From a virus, in IMG/VR virus record IMGVR_UViG_3300032893_000763, positions 29,769-93,768 of that record: a DNA stretch of 64,000 nt; one strand, given 5' to 3'. Below, in pieces: positions 38,239-46,258 of the stretch. The position numbers and the translations under genes are program-made. The notes under the pieces were generated by a model. That model did not search any database and was not told the origin of the DNA. It saw nothing but the letters and a program-made list of their open reading frames with translations. Numbering within the stretch: position 1 is the first letter of the stretch; each line of letters starts with the position of its first letter.

Positions 38239-39936
38239 ATGGAGTCCCCTGACCCCAAGCTCGTGCGCGAAGCCGTCGAGAAGGCCAAGCAGGGCGCGGA
38301 TGGTCGCGTCCTCAAGGTGCTGTACCTGGACGAGCAGGGCAAGTCGGTTGGCGAGTACGCCTCGACGCAGCTTCCCGAGAACCCGTGGGAGGGTGTGAAC
38401 GCGAAGTCGCTCATCGAGCCCCCGTTCCCGATGGCGCAGTTGACCTTCCTCGCGGAGATGCACCCGGTGCACTCCTCGGCGCTGGAGCAGAAGACCGCCG
38501 ACGTGTGCGGCAAGGGGTGGACGTGGGAGGCCGAAGACCCCGACGTGGCCGACGAGGACGCACGGGACGCCCTGGAGGACTGGCTCCAGTCGCTCGCGCC
38601 GGACGAGATCGACATGCGCGAGCTTATCCAGACGGCGTGGCTCGATGTCGAGACGGTCGGGTGGGGCCTCCTGGAGTGCGCACGCGAGCCGGGCGGCAAG
38701 CTCGCCCGCCTCTACCACGTCCCGGCGCACACGGTCAAGGCGCACAAGAACGGCTTTGCTCTCTGCCAGGCCCGCGACAACCGCGCGATGTGGTTCCGGC
38801 GGTGGGGCGCGACGGACGCCGCAGGGAAGCGTGTCGAGGTCAACATGAAGACGGGCTCGATCACGAATGTGCCGGACGACCTCAAGGCGAACGACCTGTT
38901 CGTCATCAAGAAGCCGAGCCGCCGCTCGACGTGGTACGGCATCCCCGGCTACATCTCCGCCGTCGGCTGGATCACCCTGGCGCTCGCCGCACGCGACGAC
39001 AACCTCTACTTCTTCAACAACCGGCGCGAGCCCCGGTGGGCGATCATCCTGACCGGCATGTCCGACGACACGGTGATCGAGGAGGATCTCCGCCGGGCGT
39101 TCACCGTGGACATGAAGCAGCCCTACCGCAACGTCATGGTGCCGGTCGCAGGCAAGGACGCGAAGGTGCAGTTTGAGAAGCTCAGCGACACGGCGAAGGA
39201 CGGGAGCTTCGAGAAACTCAGCGAGCGGGCCGACAAAGCCATCATGATCGCGCACCGCGTCCCGGCCGAGCGCCTGGCGAACTCGTCCGTGGGTGCGCTC
39301 GGGGGCAACATCGCCTCCGAGGCGAACCGCGTCTACAAGGAGGGCGTCATCGCGGAGGCGCAGGAAATCCTCAACTCGCGCCTGCGCCGCTTCATCGCCA
39401 TCGAGTACGGCCGCGCGACGGAGGTCGAGGTCAAGCCCGGTGACAAGTCGCAGTGGCTCATCAAGATGGACGACCTCGACATCCGCTCCGACCGCGAGGA
39501 CATGGATCAGGCCCTCATGCTGTTCCACGGCGACATGATAACGCTGCGCGAGGCGCGGCACCGCCTCGGGATGGGGCCGCTCATGAAGCCGAAGCCGGTC
39601 GAGCAGTTCAACCCGGACGGCACGCCCCGCCTCGACCCGATCACCAACGAGCCGATCATGGGCGCACCGCAGCCGGGCGTCCACGACGATCCCCCTCTGG
39701 ACGAGAACGGTAACCCCGTCCCGCCGGAGGAGGTCGAGAGCGAGTTCAACGACATGCTGTTCTCGCAGCTTCCGGGCTCGACGCAGGCTGCCGGTATGCC
39801 GAGCGCACAGGTGCCCGGTGCTGGCAAGCTGACCCCGGATGTCTCCAAGTCCGTCGAGCGCGACGTGGCCCTTCTCGTCCGCCAGGCCCACGAGACGCAC
39901 GCTCGTCTCGCGGCCATCGCGGACAATGCCGACTAG
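38239..39936 (+). CDS. Portal protein (PBSX/XkdE-like)
   Basis: 566 residues. HPVHSSALEQKTADVCGKGW, IVFVIKKPSRRSTWYGIPGYISAVGWI (portal clip/wing region), NNRREPRWAIILTG, and KAIMIAHRVPAERLANSSVGALGGNIASEANRVYKEGVI, all typical of portals of this family. ATG chosen by the leaderless -10. It is about 20 kb from the capsid gene rather than beside it. Confidence 0.85.
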   Translation: MESPDPKLVREAVEKAKQGADGRVLKVLYLDEQGKSVGEYASTQLPENPWEGVNAKSLIEPPFPMAQLTFLAEMHPVHSSALEQKTADVCGKGWTWEAEDPDVADEDARDALEDWLQSLAPDEIDMRELIQTAWLDVETVGWGLLECAREPGGKLARLYHVPAHTVKAHKNGFALCQARDNRAMWFRRWGATDAAGKRVEVNMKTGSITNVPDDLKANDLFVIKKPSRRSTWYGIPGYISAVGWITLALAARDDNLYFFNNRREPRWAIILTGMSDDTVIEEDLRRAFTVDMKQPYRNVMVPVAGKDAKVQFEKLSDTAKDGSFEKLSERADKAIMIAHRVPAERLANSSVGALGGNIASEANRVYKEGVIAEAQEILNSRLRRFIAIEYGRATEVEVKPGDKSQWLIKMDDLDIRSDREDMDQALMLFHGDMITLREARHRLGMGPLMKPKPVEQFNPDGTPRLDPITNEPIMGAPQPGVHDDPPLDENGNPVPPEEVESEFNDMLFSQLPGSTQAAGMPSAQVPGAGKLTPDVSKSVERDVALLVRQAHETHARLAAIADNAD

Positions 39937-42900
39937 CGCACTCGACCTCTCCGCCGAGCATCTCCGCACCCTCGCGGTGCTCTACGCACGCCTGCGCAAG
40001 GACAAGCTGGAGGACGACGCCGCAGGCGACGATCCGGTGGCGCTCGCGCGGGAGAACCTCCGCCGGACGAAGCGCCTGTTCCTGGAGATCCAGAAGGCGC
40101 GGCGCGGCCCTCGGACGCAGATGGTGCACGAGCGGTCGCACGCCATCCGGCTCGAACTGGAGAAGGAGTGGGAGCGCCACCTGCGGGCGCTCTCTGACCA
40201 TCTCGTCGCCTCCTTCGACATCGAGGCGGCAGTGCAGGCGGCACAGCGGGCATGGATCACACCCCCGCCGGAGCCTGCCGACGGTGTGGTGGCCGGTGAG
40301 GATCTCGGGGCCGTGAAGTCGCGGCTGCGACTGCGTAAGGCGTCCTCCGGCCCCCGGCCCTCGGACGAGGAGGCGATCCAGAAGTGGGGCGGCGCTCGCG
40401 CTCGCGCGGGCCTCATCGCGCTCCGGGGCGAGGGCGCTCGCGTGCTCCGGGACGCCGACGGCAACCCGCTCGCGGTCGCGGACATCAAGACGGTCGGCAG
40501 CGAGGTCGAGGTCGTGACGCTCGCTGCGTCCGAGGGGCACGGCACGGCGATGATGCAGGAAGTCGCACGGCTGGCCGCACGCGAGGGCAAGGGCGTCCGC
40601 CTGTTCTCCACCCGCCAGGCGCAGGGCTTCTATCAGGGCCTCGGTATGCGCCGGGGTGAGCGGTCGGGCCTGTATCAGTGGACGCCGAACGAGGTCGCAG
40701 CGTTCGCCGTGACCGGCGGGGTGATCCCTCCGGCGGGCTCCGTCCCCGCAGGCACGGCAGCGCAGAAGCAGGGCATCTCTCAGATCGCGCTCAACGTGCT
40801 CTCCTCCGTCGCTCCGGGCTCGCAGCCGACGGCGTACGACGTGCAGCACGCACTCGAACGGACGGTGAACCGGGCCTCGTGGGAGACGGGCGCGGCGACG
40901 GAGTACCTCGGGCTCTCAGTGAAGACGGCGGAGCAGGCCGGACAGATCAGCCTCGACCATCTCGGGCTCCACAAGACGTTCGAGTTCGCACACCCGCAGG
41001 CGATGGCGCAGGACACCTTCGCCGTGCGCGGCTCGAAGGTGATCCAGAACATGTACGGCGCACACCGCGATGCGCTCACGAAGATCATCGTGGACGCCAC
41101 CGACCCGCGCAACCCGAAGACCATCGCGGAGGTCAAGGCGGCGATCAAGGAGCAGTGGCCGGGGCTCCAGGCGTATCAGGTCGAGCGCATCGCGCGGACA
41201 GAGACGGCCTCGGTGTGGACGACCACGAGCATGAACACCTACGCGGCGAACGGCATCTCGCAGTTCGAGAGCCTCGTCGCCACCGGCCCGAGCATCGGCA
41301 TCGACTCCGAAGACCCGTGTGACGAGTGCGTCGAGGCGGCGGCGGACGTGCACTCGGTGGACGATGATCTCCCGCCGTGGCACCCGAACTGCCGGTGCGA
41401 GGCGATCCCGGTGCTGGAGGACGAGGACGGCACGCCGTGGCTCCCGCCGGACGAGCCGTGGACGGGCGGCGGCGATACCTCCGGCGAGCCGATGGTGGAG
41501 CCCCGGCCCGCGCCCGAGCCCCCGAGCACAGGCGAGAACTACATGATGCCGCTCCTCCCGAGCACGCCGACGCACATCGGCACCGACTGGAACCGCGAGC
41601 AGTTCCAGGACACGCTTCGTCCGCACGTGGACGAGAACGTGCGTATCACCACCCGGCGCAACGAGTACGAGGGGCGGCTCGACTGGAGTGGTAGCGAGCC
41701 CGAGATCGAGGGCGAGCCGATCTCGTACCTCGGCGTCGAGTCCATCGAGCGGCAGGCTGAGGATGGGTCGTGGGAGATCATCGCGTCGAAGGAAGCGCCG
41801 GTCGTGGAGGCTCCGCCGGTCGTGGAGGCTCCGCCGGTCGAGCCTGCGCCCGCCCCCGAGGTTCCCGAGCCCGAGCCCGCGCCCGCGCCCGACCGTACCT
41901 CGGACGAGACTCTCCCGCCGGAGCCCGCGCCCTACACTGGCGATCCCGAGCGGCGGTTCTGGACGGTGCCGGAGGCCACGAGCGAGCCCTTCGGTATCAC
42001 GGCCAACGGACTCACCAACGACGAGATCCGCTCCGTCCACAGCTACACCAAGTCGGCGGGCGCATCCGGCGACCACGGCAACTACTTCTCGGTGAACGGG
42101 TGGCTCCGGGGTGTCAAGCGCACGAGCGGCAAGCCGCTGGAACAGATCAAGACCGCAGTGGAGAACCTCGACTCCGCCATCGGCAAGGCCCCCGCGCTCG
42201 ACAAACCGATGACCCTGTGGCGCGGCGTCGGCAACACGGAGTTCTACAGCGGCGTCCCGCACGTCGGCCAGGTGGTCGAGGATCAGGCGTACCTCTCGAC
42301 CTCTCTGACTTCGAGGCTGCCGACCTCGTGGGCGGGCACGTACGGCGACGTGTGGGAGATCGACGTGCCTGCCGGTACGAGGGGCATCAACGTCAACGCC
42401 GCGCTCGAAGGCACAGCGTACGGCCCGCGCGGGTTGGACATGGCGACCTCGAACGAGAAGGAGGTCATCCTCGCACGCGGCCAGAAGCTCGTCATCGACT
42501 CGGTGAAGGAGCGCCCGTACACAGGCGCTCTCCCCAACGGCATCCCCCGGCCCCCGTACGAGATCAAGGCGCACATCGAGCCCGAGCAGGCCGAGCCTCC
42601 GATGCCCGAGCCTGCCGAACCCGAGCCCCCGGCTCCTGCGCCGACGCCCAAGGAGGAGTCACCGCCTCCGGCTCCGACCTCACCCGTCGAGCCCTCGCTG
42701 TTCAAGGTGATGATGGAGCCGCTCGACAAGTACGACGTGAGCTACACCACCATCGGCGGAGCCGACACGAACTTCCGCTTCGTCACCCACGCGACTCCGC
42801 AGGAGGCCGAAGCTGCCCCGTCCCACGGCTTCCAGAAGCAGACGTATCTCACGGTCAAGGACGGGACGGGCGCGGACATCGCCACGCTCACGTGGGCACG

Positions 42901-44704
42901 CGATGCCGACGGCATCCACGTCCACTCGATCTACGTGGACAAGGCGCACCGGGGCGAGGGGATTGCGAAGGCGATGATGGCGAAGATCCACTCCGAGACG
43001 GGCGACCCGATCATCCACGGCTCGTTCGTGTCCCTGGAAGGCGTGCGCTTCGGGCTCGGGATGAGCACCCGCTACCCGCAGTGGAACAAGACGTGGCTCG
43101 ACATAGAGGACGGCAAGTTGAAGTTCTGGAAGCCTGGCGATCCCATCGACCTTCCCGACCCCGTGACGTACGAGGGCGGCGCTGCCACGTTCTCCCCGCT
43201 GGAGTACAAGTTCTACAAGGGCCTCAAGGCGTCCGTCGAGCGGGCGACCAAAGTGCCGAAGATCACCGAGCCTCCGCCTCCGGCAGCCCCGCCGATCCCC
43301 AAGCCCGAGCCGACCATTCCGGCCCCTGCGCCCGAGCCGCTCCCGGACACGCGGCCCCCTGCGCCGAAGCACATCTCCGACCTCCACACGCCGGAGGGAT
43401 TCAACGCCGCGCTCAAGCGGTACGAAGGGAAGCAGGGACGCCTCACGCTCGACTACGGCCCCGGCTACAAGCCCGTTGTCTACACCGGCCCGATCACGGA
43501 GTACAAGGACGGGAAGATGCTCATTGACCGGCGGATGATCCGCGAGCAGAACATGCCGAAGATCGCCAAGCTGGAGATCAAGGTGGGCGGGCGCTACAAG
43601 TCCTTCGATGAGTTCGAGAATCTCTCGCCCGAGGAGCAGGCAGCCGGGCCGTCGAAGGCGTCGGCGGCGGCTCGCGGCGTCGAGATCCCCGAGGGCGGCT
43701 TCCAGTTCGAGGACGCTCCTCCGTCCGGCGAGCTTGGCAACTACCCCGAGACGCCGCACTTCCAGTCCCTTGAGGAGGCGCAGGCGTTCGCGGAGCAGTT
43801 CCTCGCCCGCGAGGTCTACCTCGGCGCGAACCCTGACCTCAAGGGCCTGTACGAGGCGCTCGACAGTACCGCGTCCGTGCTCCGGCCGTATGGCATCAAG
43901 CTCGACCGCCTGCACGTCGAGCGCGATCCCAAGTCGGACGGGCTCGCGTACTACACCGCGCAGACGATGAAGAAGCTCACCATCGACGGCACCAAGCAGT
44001 ATTGGACGGGCGAGATGATCCGCGCACAGGCGCAGGTCTTCTCCAAGTCCAAGGCTGCGCAGGTCGCGGACAACGTGGACACGTGGGAGCGCAGGAAGGC
44101 GTACGAGATCCGGCAGAAGGAGGAGTGGATCAAGACCCTCCAGGAGAAGGGCGGATCAGAGGAGCAGATTGCGAGGTATCAGCGCGAGATCGACCTCTAC
44201 AACGCCACGCCGCGCTACTGGATCGCGGCCGAAGATCCGTCGCAGGGCACCCGTGCGTTCTTGGCACACGAGGCGGGTCACGCTCTCTCGTTCCACTTCG
44301 GTGAAGGTGCGGCTGCCCGCGAGGACGGGGTAGCCCTGGCGAAGGAGGGGCTCGCGCCGATCTTCACGTCGAAGCTCGAAGCTCTCAGGGTAACGGAGGA
44401 GGAGCGGCGGCAGGTGTCGATGTACGGAGCGACCGGCGGCAACCCCGGCCAGGCCAAGAACTCCGAGTTGTTCGCGGAGGTCACCTGCGCGAAGATGATC
44501 GGCAAGTACGACCTCATCCCGGCGAAGATTCGCCAGGCGTACGAGGAGACGCTCGCCACGATCACGCCGGAGGACATCGCAGCCAAGCAGAAGGCCGTCG
44601 CTGCTCGCGCGGCGGAGCGTGCAGCCAAGGAAGTCCGCAAGGCCCGGAAGGCCCGCGAGGACGCCCGCGCCCTGGCGCTCCGCAAGAGGTTGGGGTTACA
44701 CTAA
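39926..44704 (+). CDS. Giant polyvalent virion protein: MuF, ADP-ribosyltransferase, GNAT, zincin
   Basis: 1592 residues, ATG inside the portal gene end. In order: N-terminal helices; a GNAT-like fragment (~165-250, GHGTAMMQEV); a MuF/gp7 head domain with C465/C468, H486, C489/C491; a Pro/Glu linker; an ADP-ribosyltransferase domain with R766 (LWRG), STS 791-793 and ExE 844-846 (full R-S-E triad, arginine-specific type); a second GNAT-like domain with RGEG at 1009-1012; further domains; and a C-terminal zincin with HEAGH 1448-1452 and candidate ligands E1514 or E1518. MuF proteins enter the cell with DNA, so the enzymes are probably injected effectors. Confidence 0.8.
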   Translation: MPTSALDLSAEHLRTLAVLYARLRKDKLEDDAAGDDPVALARENLRRTKRLFLEIQKARRGPRTQMVHERSHAIRLELEKEWERHLRALSDHLVASFDIEAAVQAAQRAWITPPPEPADGVVAGEDLGAVKSRLRLRKASSGPRPSDEEAIQKWGGARARAGLIALRGEGARVLRDADGNPLAVADIKTVGSEVEVVTLAASEGHGTAMMQEVARLAAREGKGVRLFSTRQAQGFYQGLGMRRGERSGLYQWTPNEVAAFAVTGGVIPPAGSVPAGTAAQKQGISQIALNVLSSVAPGSQPTAYDVQHALERTVNRASWETGAATEYLGLSVKTAEQAGQISLDHLGLHKTFEFAHPQAMAQDTFAVRGSKVIQNMYGAHRDALTKIIVDATDPRNPKTIAEVKAAIKEQWPGLQAYQVERIARTETASVWTTTSMNTYAANGISQFESLVATGPSIGIDSEDPCDECVEAAADVHSVDDDLPPWHPNCRCEAIPVLEDEDGTPWLPPDEPWTGGGDTSGEPMVEPRPAPEPPSTGENYMMPLLPSTPTHIGTDWNREQFQDTLRPHVDENVRITTRRNEYEGRLDWSGSEPEIEGEPISYLGVESIERQAEDGSWEIIASKEAPVVEAPPVVEAPPVEPAPAPEVPEPEPAPAPDRTSDETLPPEPAPYTGDPERRFWTVPEATSEPFGITANGLTNDEIRSVHSYTKSAGASGDHGNYFSVNGWLRGVKRTSGKPLEQIKTAVENLDSAIGKAPALDKPMTLWRGVGNTEFYSGVPHVGQVVEDQAYLSTSLTSRLPTSWAGTYGDVWEIDVPAGTRGINVNAALEGTAYGPRGLDMATSNEKEVILARGQKLVIDSVKERPYTGALPNGIPRPPYEIKAHIEPEQAEPPMPEPAEPEPPAPAPTPKEESPPPAPTSPVEPSLFKVMMEPLDKYDVSYTTIGGADTNFRFVTHATPQEAEAAPSHGFQKQTYLTVKDGTGADIATLTWARDADGIHVHSIYVDKAHRGEGIAKAMMAKIHSETGDPIIHGSFVSLEGVRFGLGMSTRYPQWNKTWLDIEDGKLKFWKPGDPIDLPDPVTYEGGAATFSPLEYKFYKGLKASVERATKVPKITEPPPPAAPPIPKPEPTIPAPAPEPLPDTRPPAPKHISDLHTPEGFNAALKRYEGKQGRLTLDYGPGYKPVVYTGPITEYKDGKMLIDRRMIREQNMPKIAKLEIKVGGRYKSFDEFENLSPEEQAAGPSKASAAARGVEIPEGGFQFEDAPPSGELGNYPETPHFQSLEEAQAFAEQFLAREVYLGANPDLKGLYEALDSTASVLRPYGIKLDRLHVERDPKSDGLAYYTAQTMKKLTIDGTKQYWTGEMIRAQAQVFSKSKAAQVADNVDTWERRKAYEIRQKEEWIKTLQEKGGSEEQIARYQREIDLYNATPRYWIAAEDPSQGTRAFLAHEAGHALSFHFGEGAAAREDGVALAKEGLAPIFTSKLEALRVTEEERRQVSMYGATGGNPGQAKNSELFAEVTCAKMIGKYDLIPAKIRQAYEETLATITPEDIAAKQKAVAARAAERAAKEVRKARKAREDARALALRKRLGLH

Positions 44705-44708
44705 GACC

Positions 44709-44933
44709 ATGCCTGCAATCTCACAACACTGTCTCCTCCACTGCGCCCGCTCTCGCGGAGACGGGACGTGCGCTGCGTTCCCGGACGGCATCCCCGAGGA
44801 GATCCTCAACGGCGGCAACGACCACACCGAGGCGTACCCCGGCGACGGCGGGCTCCAGTTCGTGCGGTTCACCGGAGCCGACTCCGACATCAAGTACGCC
44901 TGGCCTCCTGACGGCCTGCCTCCGCAAGACTGA
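44709..44933 (+). CDS. Small Cys-rich hypothetical protein
   Basis: 74 residues. HCLLHCARSRGDGTCAAFPDGIPEEILNG resembles short phage proteins with a C-x3-C-x7-C metal-site-like opening, then acidic DIKYAWPPDGLPPQD. Last gene of the plus-strand structural block. Confidence 0.55.
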   Translation: MPAISQHCLLHCARSRGDGTCAAFPDGIPEEILNGGNDHTEAYPGDGGLQFVRFTGADSDIKYAWPPDGLPPQD

Positions 44934-44953
44934 GGCCCGCTCTCGCGGGCCTC
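44932..44953. terminator. Bidirectional terminator between opposed blocks
   Basis: 9-bp stem GAGGCCCGC / GCGGGCCTC with TCTC loop, immediately after the last + strand gene and before a minus-strand gene end. Confidence 0.8.
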
Positions 44954-44984
44954 GGTCGGCGGTTGGTAGTTGTAGCCTCGTCCG

Positions 44985-45890
44985 CTACTTGACCTCCTCC
45001 GTCTCGATGACCGAAGCCTTGGTGGGCCGGGAGAAGAACCCGAAGTGCTCGTCGTCGGCGCTGCGCTCGACCTTGGCGGTGAAGGTCACCGTCTTGCCCT
45101 TGAGAGCGTCGTCCTGGCTGCTCATGACGAGGTAGCCCGCGTCCGTGATCGAGGAGGGCACCGTGCCCCACACCTTGTTGCCGTCGGCCTCGCGGACGAG
45201 CATCTTGAGCGTCTCGCCGTACATGCTGTTCTGCCACTTGGTCGAGACGACGGTGCCGGTGATCTCGCGGCGACCCTCGATCAGCGGGGTGGTGGGCTCG
45301 GGCTCCGGGGCGGGCTTCGGCTTGTTCTCGTTGGCGATGAACTTGCGGACTGCGTTGGCCTGGTTCGGGAACAGCGTGCCCCACTTGTAGAGGCTGCGAA
45401 CCATGTCATCGAGGAAGGGGTGGCTCCGGCGACCGGCGTCCTTGACCTCGACGCTGTACTTGGCGAGGAACTCCACCACGTCCGTGTTCTCGGAGGCCCA
45501 CTGAGTCGCGGCCTCGTGGCGCTTCTGCCGCTCGTTCTCCTCGGCCTGCGCCTGCTCGGCCCGCTTGCGAAGGGCGGCTGCGCGGGAGGGAAGGCCGACG
45601 GTGTTGGATGCGCAGATATGGCCGACGTGGATAAGCTCGCCGGTCGGGACATGCCGAAACAGGACGCCGTGTGCGAAGGCGGCACCGCAGTGATCGCAGG
45701 TGCACTTGTTGGCGTGGTTGCCGTTGAAGACCGGCTCGGACTCGACGGCGGGGTAGTAGCACTCCGCCATCTCCTCGTCGTAGCACTTCATCATCGCAGT
45801 AGAGGAGCCCTGGTAGAAGGCCGAGACGAAGGTGTACTCGGAGGGGTCGAGCAGGGAAGGCTTGTGGGTGTCTGTGCGCTGTGTGTTCAT
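44985..45890 (-). CDS. Zinc-motif and OB-like protein, operator-controlled
   Basis: 301 residues from the ATG at 45890 set by the GATACT promoter. KCTCDHCGAAFAHG (~residues 62-75) with a following HVGHICASN gives a compact zinc site. A charged helical middle leads to a C-terminal beta domain (REITGTVVSTKWQNSMYGETLKMLVREAD, GKTVTFTAKVERS) that looks like an OB fold. Suggests a single-stranded DNA/RNA-binding accessory protein. Largest gene of the palindrome regulon. Confidence 0.6.
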   Translation of the reverse strand: MNTQRTDTHKPSLLDPSEYTFVSAFYQGSSTAMMKCYDEEMAECYYPAVESEPVFNGNHANKCTCDHCGAAFAHGVLFRHVPTGELIHVGHICASNTVGLPSRAAALRKRAEQAQAEENERQKRHEAATQWASENTDVVEFLAKYSVEVKDAGRRSHPFLDDMVRSLYKWGTLFPNQANAVRKFIANENKPKPAPEPEPTTPLIEGRREITGTVVSTKWQNSMYGETLKMLVREADGNKVWGTVPSSITDAGYLVMSSQDDALKGKTVTFTAKVERSADDEHFGFFSRPTKASVIETEEVK

Positions 45891-45941
45891 GTCCTTAGTA
45901 TCGGACACGAGCGCACCGGGGGCATCCCCCCGAAGGGGGAT
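45891..45941 (-). promoter_or_regulatory. Palindrome + GATACT leaderless promoter (site 9)
   Basis: Minus strand: palindrome at 45924-45941, 21 bp, GATACT (45897-45902), six bases, ATG 45890. The best preserved copy. Confidence 0.8.
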
Positions 45942-45987
45942 CTTTCAACGGGGGCGGTGTTTCAACAGGTCGAGAGGTAGTACCCGT

Positions 45988-46004
45988 CCGGGGATCTCCC
46001 CCGG
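45988..46004 (-). terminator. Possible terminator of the FtsH operon
   Basis: CCGGGG / CCCCGG six-base stem with a 5-nt loop, downstream of the minus-strand gene ending at 46028. No T-tract. Confidence 0.45.
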
Positions 46005-46027
46005 CACCATGCCGCCCCCCGCGAAGC

Positions 46028-46258
46028 CTACGAAGACATCAACTTCTCAAGCTGCTCATCGGCCTTGGCTGCGGCCAACTGGCGCTCGCGCATGGCGGGC
46101 GTCCCGTGGCTCGCAGCGGCCTCGCGCTTCTCGGCGTACAGGCTCTCGATCAGCGCGGTGAGGCGCTTGCAGTCATCGCCGTTGACGCCCGACGACCACA
46201 GCGCCCGTCGCTCGGCCGAGAGCCGCTCGATCTCCTCGGAGATGTCTCCTCTAGCCAA
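46028..46258 (-). CDS. DUF2630-like helical protein
   Basis: 76 residues, TTG start overlapping the FtsH-like gene end by eight bases. SEEIERLSAERRALWSS ... CKRLTALIESLYAEKREAAASHGTPA has the two-helix pattern of DUF2630, a short actinobacterial family of unknown function. Last gene of the membrane operon. Confidence 0.6.
   Translation of the reverse strand: MARGDISEEIERLSAERRALWSSGVNGDDCKRLTALIESLYAEKREAAASHGTPAMRERQLAAAKADEQLEKLMSS

Noticed and set aside
39839-39925. Longer N-terminus for the MuF protein
   Set aside because: These 29 codons lie inside the portal gene; the ATG at 39926 gives the usual small overlap.
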